Of a stretch of DNA of 64,000 nt, positions 1 to 9,539 are shown one piece after another; position 1 is the first letter of the stretch; every line of letters starts with the position of its first letter. The position numbers and the translations under genes were made by a program. The notes beneath the pieces were generated by a model, which was given only the letters and a program-made list of their open reading frames with translations, did not search any database and had not been told where the DNA came from. Source of the stretch: Pseudomonas fortuita (GTDB lineage Bacteria; Pseudomonadota; Gammaproteobacteria; Pseudomonadales; Pseudomonadaceae); contig NZ_CP114035.2 of assembly GCF_026898135.2 (NCBI RefSeq), forward strand, positions 5,745,501-5,809,500. The letters are read 5' to 3'.

Positions 1-2
1 TC

Positions 3-152
3 TGCCTGGCCCCGGGCGTTGACCCGGTGCAGGCAAGCTTCGAGCTGCTGTTCGCCCACCCGGGTGTCAGCAGTGCTATCGTCGGCACCATCAATCCGCT
101 GCACCTGGCCCACAACGTGGCCACCGTCGCCCGTATCCTGGGCCAGCACTGA
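3..152 (+). CDS. Aldo/keto reductase family protein, C-terminal end only
   Basis: Only the last 49 codons lie in the window; the gene begins upstream. The reading frame contains HPGVSSAIVGTINPLHL followed by a helix and the TGA stop. This resembles the C-terminal part of aldo/keto reductases, where 'GVSS.I.G..NP..L..N' closes the TIM barrel next to the NADPH site. The catalytic tetrad is outside the window, so substrate and activity cannot be judged. The family assignment rests on this short motif alone. Confidence 0.55.
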   Translation, partial: CLAPGVDPVQASFELLFAHPGVSSAIVGTINPLHLAHNVATVARILGQH

Positions 153-204
153 GTTACCCCTGGCCCAAGGGCCAGAGGTACGACCCGACGCAAGGAGGAG
201 CCTC

Positions 205-1173
205 GTGGCGCGAACGTTGATCCGCAAAAACCCGAGCAACTTCAAGACACTACCACTGCATGTCGAGGCAACGCCCGAAGGCCTGACCTATCAGAGCATC
301 GGCATGCCGCTGAACTTTGCCCAGACCCAGCAGCGGCGCAAGGCCATTCAGCTGCCCGACACACAGCACTTCGTGGTCGAACTCGCCAATCTGGGTGTGT
401 CGGTGCGGCTTACCCTGCATTGGCAAAACCGTGATTACTGGGTGTTGGTACGTCAGCGTCGGCAAGACCGGGGCGATGTGGTGTTGAAACTGATTTCTGG
501 CTATGTGCCGGCGCAGGAACTGAACCTCCCGCTGCACACGGCGGTTCAGGAAGTGGCCGAGGAATGCCTGCTGGAAACCCCGGAAGGCTGGCTGGGCGGG
601 CGTTTCAACGACACCTGGCTGCCCGTGCCCTACGCCGCCGCCCTGCACTACCGCGAAACGCCACATTTCGTGCTTACCCCACAGTCCGGTGCCGCCCGCC
701 CCGTGCACTGCAGCAAGCTGATGCTAATGGAGCGGCCACGGGCCTACGTGCACTTGCCCACCGCGTCGCTCCAGCTGATCTACGACATGCGTCTGCAGGT
801 GCCTCGGGAAGCCAAAAAGCTCAGCTTGTTCCATGTCGACGAGCGACTGGAGGGTGACCAACTGGAAGCCCGCCTCAACCGCAAGCGGCCAGACCTGTAT
901 CTGATGCCGTTGAAGGACGGCCAGCCAGTGGCGGAGCTGTATACGCTGAAAAAAGATGAGCTGGTGCCGGCGAGCACACGCGGGCTGTATCTGGCCGAGA
1001 GTTTTGCCCGGCAGGAAGGCTGGGTGGTGACGGAGGAGCGGGTGCGCTGGAAGGACTGGGTCAAACAGCAGGGGTTGGTGGAGAGCAAGCCGGCGCGGGC
1101 GTCGCACCTGCAGCGGTTTGGCGACAAGGCCCGGGCGCTGCTGGAGCGCGCCCGCACCTCACTTCACAAGTGA
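205..1173 (+). CDS. Conserved protein of unknown function upstream of hldE
   Basis: This encodes 322 residues. I chose the GTG start because a strong AAGGAGGAG lies 7 bases before it; the frame stays open further upstream but overlaps the preceding gene. The protein is soluble-looking, with many charged residues and no signal peptide or membrane segment. I see no Walker motifs or other catalytic signature. Its C-terminus (last 50 residues) is strongly basic. It converges on hldE, with a REP pair between them. I recall homologues being labelled as metal ABC transporter ATPases, but nothing in the sequence supports that. Function unknown. Confidence 0.75.
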   Translation: MARTLIRKNPSNFKTLPLHVEATPEGLTYQSIGMPLNFAQTQQRRKAIQLPDTQHFVVELANLGVSVRLTLHWQNRDYWVLVRQRRQDRGDVVLKLISGYVPAQELNLPLHTAVQEVAEECLLETPEGWLGGRFNDTWLPVPYAAALHYRETPHFVLTPQSGAARPVHCSKLMLMERPRAYVHLPTASLQLIYDMRLQVPREAKKLSLFHVDERLEGDQLEARLNRKRPDLYLMPLKDGQPVAELYTLKKDELVPASTRGLYLAESFARQEGWVVTEERVRWKDWVKQQGLVESKPARASHLQRFGDKARALLERARTSLHK

Positions 1174-1195
1174 GTCCCTGGGGCTGCTGCGCAGC

Positions 1196-1281
1196 CAATC
1201 GCCGGCACACCAGCTCCCACAAGGCCTGTGCAGGACTCAAGGCCTGCGCTGTGCGTGTGGGAGCTGGCTTGGCGGCGATTG
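1196..1281. repeat. REP pair (inverted)
   Basis: Two inverted arms, about 1196-1220 and 1255-1281, share the core CCAGCTCCCAC / GTGGGAGCTGG and the outer CAATCGCCG / CGGCGATTG. Together they can fold into a long hairpin. The pair lies between two convergent genes, a usual place for Pseudomonas REP elements, and may act as a transcription barrier or 3'-end stabiliser for both mRNAs. Confidence 0.75.
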
Positions 1282-1305
1282 GGCCGCAAAGAGGCCCTGG
1301 CTGTA

Positions 1306-2727
1306 TCAGTTCTTGCGAATCTTCTCGACAATCGCGGTAGTCGAGCTGTTCTCGACCAGGCCCAGCACCTTCACGGTGCCGCCATAGGCCTTGACGATAT
1401 CAGCGCCTACCACTTGGTCGATGCCATAATCGCCCCCCTTGACCAGCACATCCGGCTTGACCTGGCTCAGCAGGTTTTCCGGGGTGCCTTCCGGGAAGCT
1501 GATTACCCAGTCCACCGCGCCCAGCCCGGCCAGTACGGCCATACGCCGGTCGACGCTGTTGATCGGCCGGCCCGGCCCTTTCAAGCGGCTGACCGAGGCG
1601 TCGTCGTTGACCGCGACGATCAGGCGATCGCCCTGGGCGCGCGCCTGCTCCAGATAGGTGACATGCCCGGCATGCAGGATATCGAAGCAGCCATTGGTGA
1701 AGACGATCTTCTCGTTGTGCGCCCGCGCATCATCGATGGCCAACAACAATTGCTCCAGGCCCAGCACGCCGCGCTCGGAGCCTTCCTCACGCTGGATTGC
1801 GCGGCGCAGCTCGGGGGCGCTGATCGCAGCGGTACCCAGCTTGCCGACCACAATGCCTGCCGCCAGATTGGCCAGGGCCACCGCATGGGGCAGGTCCTCA
1901 CCCGCGGCAATGGCTGCGGCGAGGGTGGAGATGACGGTATCGCCGGCACCGGTCACATCGAACACCTCGCGCGCCCGCGCCGGCAGGTGCAGCGCAGGCT
2001 GGCCAACGCGCAGCAGGGTCATGCCATGCTCGCCACGGGTTACCAGCACGGCCCCCAGGTCCAGGTCCTGCAGCAGCTGCAAGCCTTTGGCAACCAGTTC
2101 GGCCTCATCGGCGCAACGGCCGACGATGGTTTCGAACTCGCTGAGGTTCGGGGTAATCAGGCTAGCGCCACGGTAGATGGAAAAGTCCTTGCCCTTGGGA
2201 TCGGCCAGCACCGGAATGCCCTTGGCCCGTGCCGCCTGGATCAGGCTTTGGTGGTTCTTCAGAGCACCCTTGCCGTAGTCCGACAAGACCAGCACTTTGA
2301 CACCTTCGAGCAGGCTGTCGACTTCGGCACCCAGCGATAGCGGGTCGGTGGCAAACGGCTCTTCGAAATCGATACGCAGCAGTTGCTGGTGACGGCTCAT
2401 GACCCGCAGCTTGACGATGGTCGGCTGGTGCGCGATGCGCTGGAACACAGACCGCACCCCCGCAGCCTGCAGGCTGTTGGCCAGGCTGTCGGCGGCCTCG
2501 TCCTGGCCGGTAACGCCGATCAGCGACGCCGGTGCGCCCAGCGCAGCGATGTTCAAGGCAACGTTGGCCGCGCCGCCGGGGCGATCCTCGATCTGATCGA
2601 CCTTGACCACCGGCACTGGCGCTTCAGGCGAGATACGCGAAGTACCGCCATGCCAGTAGCGGTCGAGCATGACATCGCCGACCACCAGAACCGGGGCTTG
2701 ATCGAAACGCGGCATGGACAACTTCAT
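1306..2727 (-). CDS. hldE: Bifunctional heptose-7-P kinase / heptose-1-P adenylyltransferase
   Basis: A 473-residue enzyme of ADP-heptose synthesis for the LPS inner core. The N-terminal ribokinase-type domain (about 1-320) phosphorylates heptose-7-phosphate at C1 and shows the PfkB signatures RPGGAANVA and DVTGAGDT. The C-terminal nucleotidyltransferase domain (about 340-473) carries [16 protein letters not shown] with the HxGH nucleotide-binding motif. I placed the start at the ATG giving MKLSMPRF, which matches the usual family length; the open frame runs 72 codons further upstream without family resemblance. The gene is last in the waaL-msbA-hldE direction, 130 bases after msbA and separated from it by a hairpin. 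Confidence 0.96.
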   Translation of the reverse strand: MKLSMPRFDQAPVLVVGDVMLDRYWHGGTSRISPEAPVPVVKVDQIEDRPGGAANVALNIAALGAPASLIGVTGQDEAADSLANSLQAAGVRSVFQRIAHQPTIVKLRVMSRHQQLLRIDFEEPFATDPLSLGAEVDSLLEGVKVLVLSDYGKGALKNHQSLIQAARAKGIPVLADPKGKDFSIYRGASLITPNLSEFETIVGRCADEAELVAKGLQLLQDLDLGAVLVTRGEHGMTLLRVGQPALHLPARAREVFDVTGAGDTVISTLAAAIAAGEDLPHAVALANLAAGIVVGKLGTAAISAPELRRAIQREEGSERGVLGLEQLLLAIDDARAHNEKIVFTNGCFDILHAGHVTYLEQARAQGDRLIVAVNDDASVSRLKGPGRPINSVDRRMAVLAGLGAVDWVISFPEGTPENLLSQVKPDVLVKGGDYGIDQVVGADIVKAYGGTVKVLGLVENSSTTAIVEKIRKN

Positions 2728-2824
2728 GGGCAACCCATATGGAAATAATGAACAGGGGCAGGATATTAGCACAGGGTAGTCGACGGCTTTATGGCCAGAT
2801 CGCCCCCGGAAAATTCCCGTGACA

Positions 2825-2847
2825 ATCGGGGCCGTTACGGCCCCGAT
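2825..2847 (-). terminator. Hairpin between msbA and hldE
   Basis: A perfect 10-bp stem with a 3-base loop (ATCGGGGCCG / CGGCCCCGAT) starts 10 bases after the msbA stop. It lacks a T-run immediately after it on the minus strand, so it may only attenuate transcription or protect the mRNA 3' end rather than terminate fully. Confidence 0.45.
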
Positions 2848-2857
2848 GAGGGAGGAC

Positions 2858-4666
2858 TCAGGTGATATCGGCCTTGACCGGCTCATCCAGGCCCATGGCG
2901 TGCAGGCGGGCATAATGGCCATTAGCCGCGAGCAGTTCAGCATGGGTGCCGCGCTCTACCAGACGGCCCTGGTCCATGACCAGGATCTGGTCGGCCTTCT
3001 CGATGGTCGACAGACGGTGGGCGATCACCAGCGTGGTACGGCCTTGCATCACATGGTCCAGGGCAGCCTGGATGTGCCGCTCGGATTCGGTATCCAGGGC
3101 CGAGGTGGCCTCATCCAGAATCAGCAGCGGCGCGTTCTTCAGCAGTGCCCTGGCAATGGCCAGGCGCTGGCGCTGGCCGCCAGAGAGCAGCACGCCGTTT
3201 TCACCCACGTCGGTATCGAAGCCCTTCGGCAAGCGGTCGACGAACTCCTTGGCGTAGGCATCGGCCGCAGCGGCTTCGATGTCTGCGCGTGGGGCACCTG
3301 CCAGATCGCCATAGGCGATGTTGTTGGCCACGGTGTCGTTGAACAGGGTAACGTGCTGGGTCACCTGCGAAACGTGGCGGCGCAGGTTGCGCAGGCGGTA
3401 GTTCTCGATCTCCACACCATCGAGCAGGATCTGCCCCTGGTCATGGTGATAGAAGCGCGGGATCAGCGCCGCAAGGGTCGATTTGCCGCTGCCAGAGCGG
3501 CCAACCAGGGCGATCATCTGCCCTGGCTCGGCGACAAAGCTGATGTCGCTCAGCACTTCACGCTCGGTACCTGGGTAGGTGAAGCTCAGGTTGCGCACTT
3601 CCAGGCGGCCTTCCACACGGTCCTTCTCGACCGTACCGGTGTCCAGTTCAGGCTCTTCGTCCAGTTGCTCGAAGATGCTTTCTGCACCTGCCAGGCCCTT
3701 CTGGATGGTCGAGCTGACTTCCGACAACTGACGAATCGGCTTGGGCAGCAGGCCGGCAGCAGTGATATAGGCCACCAGGTCACCGGCGGTGGACTCACCA
3801 CGCAGGAACAGCACCAGGAACATCAGCGCCGCCATGGCGCTGTAGATCACCAGCTGCAGCATTGGCGTGTACAGGGAGCCGGTCTTGGTCATGCGCAGCT
3901 GCTTGTCGGTGTTGCTCTGGCTGGCCTTGCTGAACCGCTGCTCTTCGTAAGCCTCGCCGCCGAAGCTACGGACAACGCGATAACCCTGGATGGTTTCCGA
4001 CGCGACGTGGGTGACGTCACCCATCGCCACCTGGATCTTCTTGCTCTGCTTGCGGAATTTCTTGCTGGCGATGCTGACCATTACCGCGATCACCGGCAGG
4101 ATGGCGACCATGACCAAGGTGAGGTGCCAGTTCATCCACAACAGGTAGGCGAACAGGAACACCACGGTCAGGCCTTCACGGATGACCACCTTGATTGCAT
4201 CGGTGGCAGCACCGGTGACCATGGTCACGTTGAAGGTGATACGCGAAATCAGGTGCCCGGAGTTGTGGTTGTCGAAGTAGCGGTTGGGCAGTACCAGCAG
4301 CTTGTTGAACAACTCCACGCGCAGGTCGTGCACCAGGCACAGGGAAACCTTGGCCAGGAAATAGTTGCCAAGGAAAGACCCCAGGCCCTGCCACGCAGCG
4401 ATCAGGATGATCAGCAACGGCACCGCCTGCAGCAATTGCAGGTCGCGCAGGTAGGGGACGTTGGGGAACAACACCGCTTCAGGGTTGCTCAGCCCATCGA
4501 CAAAGTACTTGAGAATGCCGGCCAGCATCGGCTGGGTCGAGGCAAAGATCACGAAACCGACAATGCTCAGCAGGAAAATGCCGACATAGGGTTTCACATA
4601 GCCCAACAGCCGGAAATAGATCTTCAGGCTGGAGGTGTGCTCCGCCGGTCGCGGTGTTTCGGCCAT
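2858..4666 (-). CDS. msbA: Lipid A export ABC transporter MsbA
   Basis: 602 residues, the usual length for this half-transporter, which flips core-lipid A across the inner membrane as a homodimer. The N-terminal half holds about six transmembrane helices. The C-terminal ATPase domain has Walker [10 protein letters not shown], the signature LSGGQRQR, Walker [13 protein letters not shown] and the switch His in IAHRLST. The gene begins 15 bases after the waaL stop, so the two are probably cotranscribed and join O-antigen ligation with lipid A export. All key residues are present. Confidence 0.96.
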   Translation of the reverse strand: MAETPRPAEHTSSLKIYFRLLGYVKPYVGIFLLSIVGFVIFASTQPMLAGILKYFVDGLSNPEAVLFPNVPYLRDLQLLQAVPLLIILIAAWQGLGSFLGNYFLAKVSLCLVHDLRVELFNKLLVLPNRYFDNHNSGHLISRITFNVTMVTGAATDAIKVVIREGLTVVFLFAYLLWMNWHLTLVMVAILPVIAVMVSIASKKFRKQSKKIQVAMGDVTHVASETIQGYRVVRSFGGEAYEEQRFSKASQSNTDKQLRMTKTGSLYTPMLQLVIYSAMAALMFLVLFLRGESTAGDLVAYITAAGLLPKPIRQLSEVSSTIQKGLAGAESIFEQLDEEPELDTGTVEKDRVEGRLEVRNLSFTYPGTEREVLSDISFVAEPGQMIALVGRSGSGKSTLAALIPRFYHHDQGQILLDGVEIENYRLRNLRRHVSQVTQHVTLFNDTVANNIAYGDLAGAPRADIEAAAADAYAKEFVDRLPKGFDTDVGENGVLLSGGQRQRLAIARALLKNAPLLILDEATSALDTESERHIQAALDHVMQGRTTLVIAHRLSTIEKADQILVMDQGRLVERGTHAELLAANGHYARLHAMGLDEPVKADIT

Positions 4667-4681
4667 TATCGAGCTCGCTGT

Positions 4682-5857
4682 TCAGGTTGAACCGGAAATT
4701 TTACCACAGGCGTCATTTTCGGCACGCCCCCATGGCAGCATCATGGCAAGGCCAACAGGCAGCCAGCTGATGAACCATTCTGCACGTGGCGTACCGGTAA
4801 GGCTGGCGGCATCGAACTGCATGGCCAGTGTCGAGTACACCCATAAGCCCAGCAGGAGCTTGCCGAACAGGGTACCGCGCGCGCGGATGATTTCACCCAA
4901 GGTGAACAACCACACCATGACCCAGAGCAGCATGCCAGGCAGGCCCATCTCCACGGCAACGTGGGTGAACATGTTGTGGGTGTGGTCGAAGTGCCTGCCC
5001 ACCGCACTGACATCGTAGTCAGCCCCCAGGCCCAGGCCTGTCCAGGGGTGCGCGGCAATCATGTTGACCACGGCATGGAAAATTTCTGGCCGGTAGGATG
5101 AACCGCGCTCGGCGATCAGGTCATACGCCGCATACAAGGCAAAGCCGGTTGCAATGACTGCCAGGATGGCGAACACCCGGCTGTGGCGGTCACGGAACCA
5201 CAGCGGTGCGATCATGACGGTGAGCACCAGGGCCAACAGCGCGCCACGGCTTTGACTGAGCACGGCAAACGCGCCAAGACAAGCCAGTGCGAGCACCCAC
5301 AACAGCTGCGGGCCACGCTGCTGCGGCGGCTCATACAGCAGGAAAAGAACGGCCGAGCCAACGACATAAGCGCCCAGAATGGGGTGTGATATCTCGCCAA
5401 TCCCGGCCAGGCGGACCAGCAACGGCTCACCCTGCAGCCCGTAGAAATTGATGATCGACACCAGCGCAGCGAGGGCCAGCAGGCCGCTCCCTAGCAGCAA
5501 CAGCTGGCGAATCCTCGCAAGGCCAAGCTGAGCCAACAAGGGGAACGCGAGCAGGAACACCAGAATGTAGAGCAGCCGCTTGATTTCACGCCCCGTGTCC
5601 TCTGCGGGCGACCAGGCCAGGCTCAAGCCACTCCAGGCCAATAGCACCACCACACTCATCCATAGCGCCGGCTGACGCTTCCAGCCTTGCACCAACACCT
5701 CGCGGGCGGACCATGCCAGCACCAATGTCGGTAGCCACAGGAACAGCACCAGGCCTTGCTGATAAATCTTGTTGCTCGGCGCCAGGGCAATCGCTGCCAG
5801 AAACCAGACCAGACCCAATCCCAGCCAGGCCTGCGCCCAGTTTTTTTGATACAGCAT
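4682..5857 (-). CDS. waaL: O-antigen ligase-like membrane protein (WaaL)
   Basis: 391 residues with about ten hydrophobic segments. A large periplasmic stretch near the C-terminal third contains HFDHTHNMFTHVAVEMG, the Wzy_C/WaaL region with the conserved HxHN-type histidines. WaaL joins undecaprenyl-linked O-antigen to lipid A-core on the periplasmic face. I chose the ATG giving MLYQKNW because GGGGGAA lies 5 bases upstream; an in-frame ATG 14 codons earlier is less likely. Neighbours (msbA after, wapR before) match the P. aeruginosa core locus. A Wzy polymerase cannot be fully excluded by sequence, but the context favours the ligase. Confidence 0.88.
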   Translation of the reverse strand: MLYQKNWAQAWLGLGLVWFLAAIALAPSNKIYQQGLVLFLWLPTLVLAWSAREVLVQGWKRQPALWMSVVVLLAWSGLSLAWSPAEDTGREIKRLLYILVFLLAFPLLAQLGLARIRQLLLLGSGLLALAALVSIINFYGLQGEPLLVRLAGIGEISHPILGAYVVGSAVLFLLYEPPQQRGPQLLWVLALACLGAFAVLSQSRGALLALVLTVMIAPLWFRDRHSRVFAILAVIATGFALYAAYDLIAERGSSYRPEIFHAVVNMIAAHPWTGLGLGADYDVSAVGRHFDHTHNMFTHVAVEMGLPGMLLWVMVWLFTLGEIIRARGTLFGKLLLGLWVYSTLAMQFDAASLTGTPRAEWFISWLPVGLAMMLPWGRAENDACGKISGST

Positions 5858-5958
5858 CCATTTCCCCCGATGAATCAAAAACACCATCCATGGTGCTAGA
5901 ACATTATTTTCGGCATTATTGCCGGTCATTTTGCTCGCCAGACGACAAGGCTCTATTC

Positions 5959-6564
5959 ATGCAATGCTCCCGGCTCACCCAGGTCGACTTCGATCAGCTG
6001 ACACAAGGCGCACAGGTGCTTGAGGCAGACAGCCATGGCGCCAAAGTCTACCTGCTCGCGGATGGTAATTTCCTAAAGGTTTTTCGTAGGAAGCGGCTGA
6101 TTTCATCTGCACTGCTGCGCCCATACTCCCAGCGATTCGTCGATAACGCCGCGCGGCTGGCGGAACTGGGTATCCCCACGCTCGAAGTGATCAGCCAGCA
6201 CAAGCTCGACGTGCCAGGCCGCACTGCCGTGCTGTACCGCCCGTTACCCGGCCGCACCTTGCTGCAAATGTCGCGTGATGACGGCTTCAGCTGGGATACT
6301 TACCTGCCGCAACTGATCCAGCTGGTCCGCCAGCTGCACCGCAGTGGCGTGTACTTCCGTTCGTTGCACTTGGGCAATGTGGTGGTTACCCCCGACCAGC
6401 ACCTGGGCCTGATCGATGTGGCCGACATGCGCTTCCTGCGCCCGCCGCTCTCGGCACGCATGATTCGTCGCAATGTGCAGCACATGGTGCGTTATATCGA
6501 GCGGGAGAACCTGGGCGACCAGTTCCCCCTCGCCGCCTTCGAGGCAGCCCTGCTGGCGCGCTGA
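5959..6564 (+). CDS. LPS kinase-like protein (WaaP/Kdo-kinase fold)
   Basis: 201 residues with a small protein-kinase-like fold. Visible marks are a glycine/lysine strand pair (GAKVYLL... FLKVFRR), a degenerate catalytic loop FRSLHLGNVV in the place of HRDxxxxN, and LIDVADM in the place of DFG. This pattern is typical of sugar kinases acting on LPS core (WaaP, KdkA, InaA group). It lies on the plus strand inside an otherwise minus-strand LPS block, diverging from waaL and ending 3 bases from the wapR stop. It corresponds in position to PA4998 of P. aeruginosa. The start ATG follows ACAAGG. The target sugar is unknown. The catalytic loop has Ser where Asp is normal, so activity is uncertain. 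Confidence 0.72.
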   Translation: MQCSRLTQVDFDQLTQGAQVLEADSHGAKVYLLADGNFLKVFRRKRLISSALLRPYSQRFVDNAARLAELGIPTLEVISQHKLDVPGRTAVLYRPLPGRTLLQMSRDDGFSWDTYLPQLIQLVRQLHRSGVYFRSLHLGNVVVTPDQHLGLIDVADMRFLRPPLSARMIRRNVQHMVRYIERENLGDQFPLAAFEAALLAR

Positions 6565-6567
6565 GCG

Positions 6568-7659
6568 TCAGTTGCGCAACAGGCTCTGTGAGCCGGTACA
6601 GAACGCCTGCCAGGCCTGCTCCGGCGCCAGTGCCTGACGCTGCCGCGCGGCAACCGCCGGGGCGCTGAGGGCTGTGCAACGCTCGATCGCATCAGCCCAG
6701 GCCCTTTCGTCGGCGATGGGCAGGTAGACCCCGGTGTCGCACAACTGTTCGCGGAACACCTGCAGGTCACTGCACACGACCGGTACATCGGCCATCACAG
6801 CCTCTTGCACCACCAGCCCCAAGCCCTCGGAACGCGAGGGCACCAACAGCCAGTCGAACGCTCTATACAGCAGCTGCAGGTCTTCGCGGTGACCGCGCAG
6901 ATGCACGCGCCCAGCCAGGCCCAGCGCATTGATACGCTGCTGCAGCAAGGCATGCTGTGGCCCCTCGCCGATAATCGCCAGCTGCAGGCCTGGTTGCCGC
7001 GCACTGGCCTTGGCGAAGGCCTCGATCAGCATTTCAAATCCTTTGCTTTCAACCAACCGCCCTACCGCGCCCAGCATCACCCCGTCGGCCTGAGGCAGCT
7101 GCAACGCCTGCCTGGCCTGGTTCCGGCTCAGCAACGGTTCGACGAACGCCAGCGGGTCGAGCGCCATGCGCAGGGTCTGCACTGGCCTGCCCAGGTCATG
7201 TTCCAGCGATTTGGCCAGCGTATGCGACACGGCCGCGATGCTCAGCCGCTCGCCCGGAAACATGCGCAACAGGCGAATGTCACTGTTGTTCAGGCGCGTT
7301 TTGCCATGGAACAGCACCTTGGCCCGAACATGGGGAATGTTCCGCAGTAGCGGCAATACCAGCCGCGCAACCCCAATACCATCGAGCAGTACGATTTCTG
7401 CCTTGGCCTCTGTCAGCCCCTTGCGCAAGCGCATGCGCAACCACGGCCGCAGCAGGCGCCACAGGTGCCGCCCTTTCAGAGCTCGTGGTGGCATGTGCCA
7501 CTCCCGTGTTGAACCGAGCCCACAGCACAGCCCGCTACCCAGCAGCAACCAGTTACTGATCCGGGCATCGGTGCCGGCGTGCGACAGCACTTGCCGATGC
7601 ACCTTGTGGATGGACATGTACGGCGTTCCACCCGCCCACATCATATTGACGATGTTCAT
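6568..7659 (-). CDS. wapR: Family 4 glycosyltransferase, WapR-like (LPS core)
   Basis: 363 residues with a GT-B fold. The C-terminal nucleotide-sugar domain has GAVGRLVESKGFE and VPSRSEGLGLVVQEAV, the E-x7-E type signature of family 4. P. aeruginosa WapR adds the L-rhamnose that receives O-antigen; the role is inferred here from position next to waaL and from the family. Start: the ATG giving MNIVNMMW follows GGGAGAGGGCCC; the open frame extends 16 codons further but without a better site. It follows the family-2 transferase after 37 bases. Confidence 0.78.
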   Translation of the reverse strand: MNIVNMMWAGGTPYMSIHKVHRQVLSHAGTDARISNWLLLGSGLCCGLGSTREWHMPPRALKGRHLWRLLRPWLRMRLRKGLTEAKAEIVLLDGIGVARLVLPLLRNIPHVRAKVLFHGKTRLNNSDIRLLRMFPGERLSIAAVSHTLAKSLEHDLGRPVQTLRMALDPLAFVEPLLSRNQARQALQLPQADGVMLGAVGRLVESKGFEMLIEAFAKASARQPGLQLAIIGEGPQHALLQQRINALGLAGRVHLRGHREDLQLLYRAFDWLLVPSRSEGLGLVVQEAVMADVPVVCSDLQVFREQLCDTGVYLPIADERAWADAIERCTALSAPAVAARQRQALAPEQAWQAFCTGSQSLLRN

Positions 7660-7696
7660 GGGCCCTCTCCCGCTCATGTCAGGTGGGACAGCGACT

Positions 7697-8470
7697 TCAT
7701 TGAACAAAAAGGGTGATACCCATGCCGATCAAAGCACCTGTCACCAGCGTCAATGCCAGCTTGATACGATCACGTTGACGACGTTTGGCCTTGCGCGCCA
7801 CTTCGATGGGCAAGGTCACGTGATTGCCAAAGCCAGTGTGCAACACTGCATCACCTTCCAAGGTGACCGCTGTCAAATTAAACTCAGCGTAGCGTCGGGA
7901 AAGCGCCTTCTCTCCAGCATAGGCGGCGAATGGCGCACAGCGCTGATAATCACTCAATCGACGCAGGCCGGGATTGAGCGAAAACGCTTGCCATTCGGCC
8001 TTGTCGGACAGCAGCGGATAACACGGCACGCCGGCAATGACCTGGCGATCGCCCAGGTGAATGTAAGGGCTGTGGATAGCCAAGTCATGGGCATGGCTGC
8101 GCAGCCACACTTGCAGCAGGTCAGGCCTGGCATCCAGGATAGCCCGCGAGTCTTCGACAAAGCTCTGGCGGTAGAAGTGCCAGTCGTCTTCGCAGTGGAA
8201 GATGTAAGGCGTCGTGACGTGACTGTAGGCCAGGTCGATCGAGGGCAACTGGCCGAGTTTGGGCCGGTTGACGAACACCTTGCAGTACGGTCTCCAGTGC
8301 TCAGGCACCGCAGCATGCACGGCATCGTCACCGGAATCTTCGGTGATGAACACTTCGCGAATGGGCGCTGTGTTGTAGCGATCGAAACTCTCAAGGGTGT
8401 CTTTGAGCAGATCGAACCGCCCACAACTGGTCACGACGAGCGTGACATCACTTTCTTCTGAAAAGCGCAC
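7697..8470 (-). CDS. Family 2-like glycosyltransferase with C-terminal membrane anchor
   Basis: 257 residues. The N-terminus (VTLVVTSCGRFDLLKDTLESF) is the start of a GT-A Rossmann-like domain, and HCEDDWHF near residue 95 supplies a DxD-like metal/nucleotide site. The last 22 residues (KLALTLVTGALIGMGITLFV) form one transmembrane helix, so the enzyme is probably held at the inner-membrane cytoplasmic face. The GTG start follows a strong GGAGGGAG. It sits between ssg and wapR, where P. aeruginosa PAO1 has, to my knowledge, no such gene; it may add a strain- or species-specific core sugar. The acceptor is unknown. Confidence 0.75.
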   Translation of the reverse strand: MRFSEESDVTLVVTSCGRFDLLKDTLESFDRYNTAPIREVFITEDSGDDAVHAAVPEHWRPYCKVFVNRPKLGQLPSIDLAYSHVTTPYIFHCEDDWHFYRQSFVEDSRAILDARPDLLQVWLRSHAHDLAIHSPYIHLGDRQVIAGVPCYPLLSDKAEWQAFSLNPGLRRLSDYQRCAPFAAYAGEKALSRRYAEFNLTAVTLEGDAVLHTGFGNHVTLPIEVARKAKRRQRDRIKLALTLVTGALIGMGITLFVQ

Positions 8471-8534
8471 CGGACTCCCTCCGCATTGCGACTATCGGCT
8501 TTCAACACCCGCTCCTGGGCGCGAAAGCTCTTGT

Positions 8535-9491
8535 TTAGATGCCCAGCGTCAGGCGTAGCCGCTGCCACGCAGACAACGGCGGGTGGGGCCTGAGCGCCGG
8601 GCGCATGTGGTCGACGATGCTACGTCCAACGGCGGCGAAACTGAAACGGGAAACCGCCAGATGGCGGCCATTTTCAGCAATCTGCCGGGCAAGTTCTGGG
8701 GCTGCACGCAAACGGCGGAGCTTTTCCTGAAGGGTCGGGATGTTGTCATAGAACACCACGTTGTGCATGTCTTCCAGGCCCAGCGCGCGGTTTTCCTCCT
8801 CGCCCTGGTCGTACGCCAGCAGTACACAGCCGCAGGCCATGGCTTCGAAGTTCTTGATCATGTATTCGCCCATGCCGACGTCGGCACTGACGAAGAAACG
8901 AATACGGTTGAGCGTGTTGCAGTAGTCTTCACCCGACTTGGTGCGGGTGACCAGCAGGTTCTCGACCTGCCCCAACTCATCCAGCAGCGCCTTGCGACCG
9001 CTGTAGGCCACGCTGTTGACACTGCCGACGAAGGCCAGTTCGATGTCGCGCTCACGCCCTTGGTCGGCCAGCAACTGCTCGTCATAGCCCTTGGGCACGA
9101 ACACCGCATCGAAACCTTCCTGGCGCAGGCGCTCGCTGACCATGTAGCCAGAGCTGATCACCCGCGCCCATGGCAACTGGCGGTAATGGGCGCTGAACTT
9201 GCCGGTGTACTTGCACGGGATGTAGTTCTGGTAGGCGTCGTGCTCGAGGATGACCAGGTTCGGTACGGTACGGATGAAGGCCACCTGACGGATTTCCTGC
9301 TTGAAGCGCAGAAAGAACACGATGCGGTCATAACGCTCGACCTGCACTTCACGCTTGAAGTAGCGACGCAGGTTGCGCTGGTCTTCGCTGGTCAGCCAAC
9401 GCAGGTCGCACTCGCAGTTGGCCGCGACGCCATCGTACAGGCGGTCGAGAATCGCCCGCTGTTCCTTCTGCACCAGAAATAGGACTTTCAT
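8535..9491 (-). CDS. ssg: Ssg-type cell-surface glycosyltransferase
   Basis: 318 residues, a CgeB-like GT-B protein. The C-terminal half has KSGEDYCNTLNRIRFFVSAD and NFEAMACGCVLLAYD, typical of this group of transferases that bind nucleotide sugars. Position between wapR and the PIG-L gene equals PA5001 (ssg), needed for normal LPS core and colony surface in Pseudomonas. The ATG of MKVLFLVQ was chosen because AAGGAAAGCA precedes it; upstream in-frame codons overlap the next intergenic stretch. The precise linkage made is not readable from sequence. Confidence 0.82.
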   Translation of the reverse strand: MKVLFLVQKEQRAILDRLYDGVAANCECDLRWLTSEDQRNLRRYFKREVQVERYDRIVFFLRFKQEIRQVAFIRTVPNLVILEHDAYQNYIPCKYTGKFSAHYRQLPWARVISSGYMVSERLRQEGFDAVFVPKGYDEQLLADQGRERDIELAFVGSVNSVAYSGRKALLDELGQVENLLVTRTKSGEDYCNTLNRIRFFVSADVGMGEYMIKNFEAMACGCVLLAYDQGEEENRALGLEDMHNVVFYDNIPTLQEKLRRLRAAPELARQIAENGRHLAVSRFSFAAVGRSIVDHMRPALRPHPPLSAWQRLRLTLGI

Positions 9492-9539
9492 TGCTTTCCT
9501 TGGGCGCTCTGCGCCATCGCGGTCAACCATGGGGCGTAC

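Noticed and set aside
2825..2847. A second promoter or attenuator for hldE at the msbA hairpin
   Set aside because: No promoter-like hexamers or leader peptide accompany the hairpin; only a terminator-like or stabilising role is supported.
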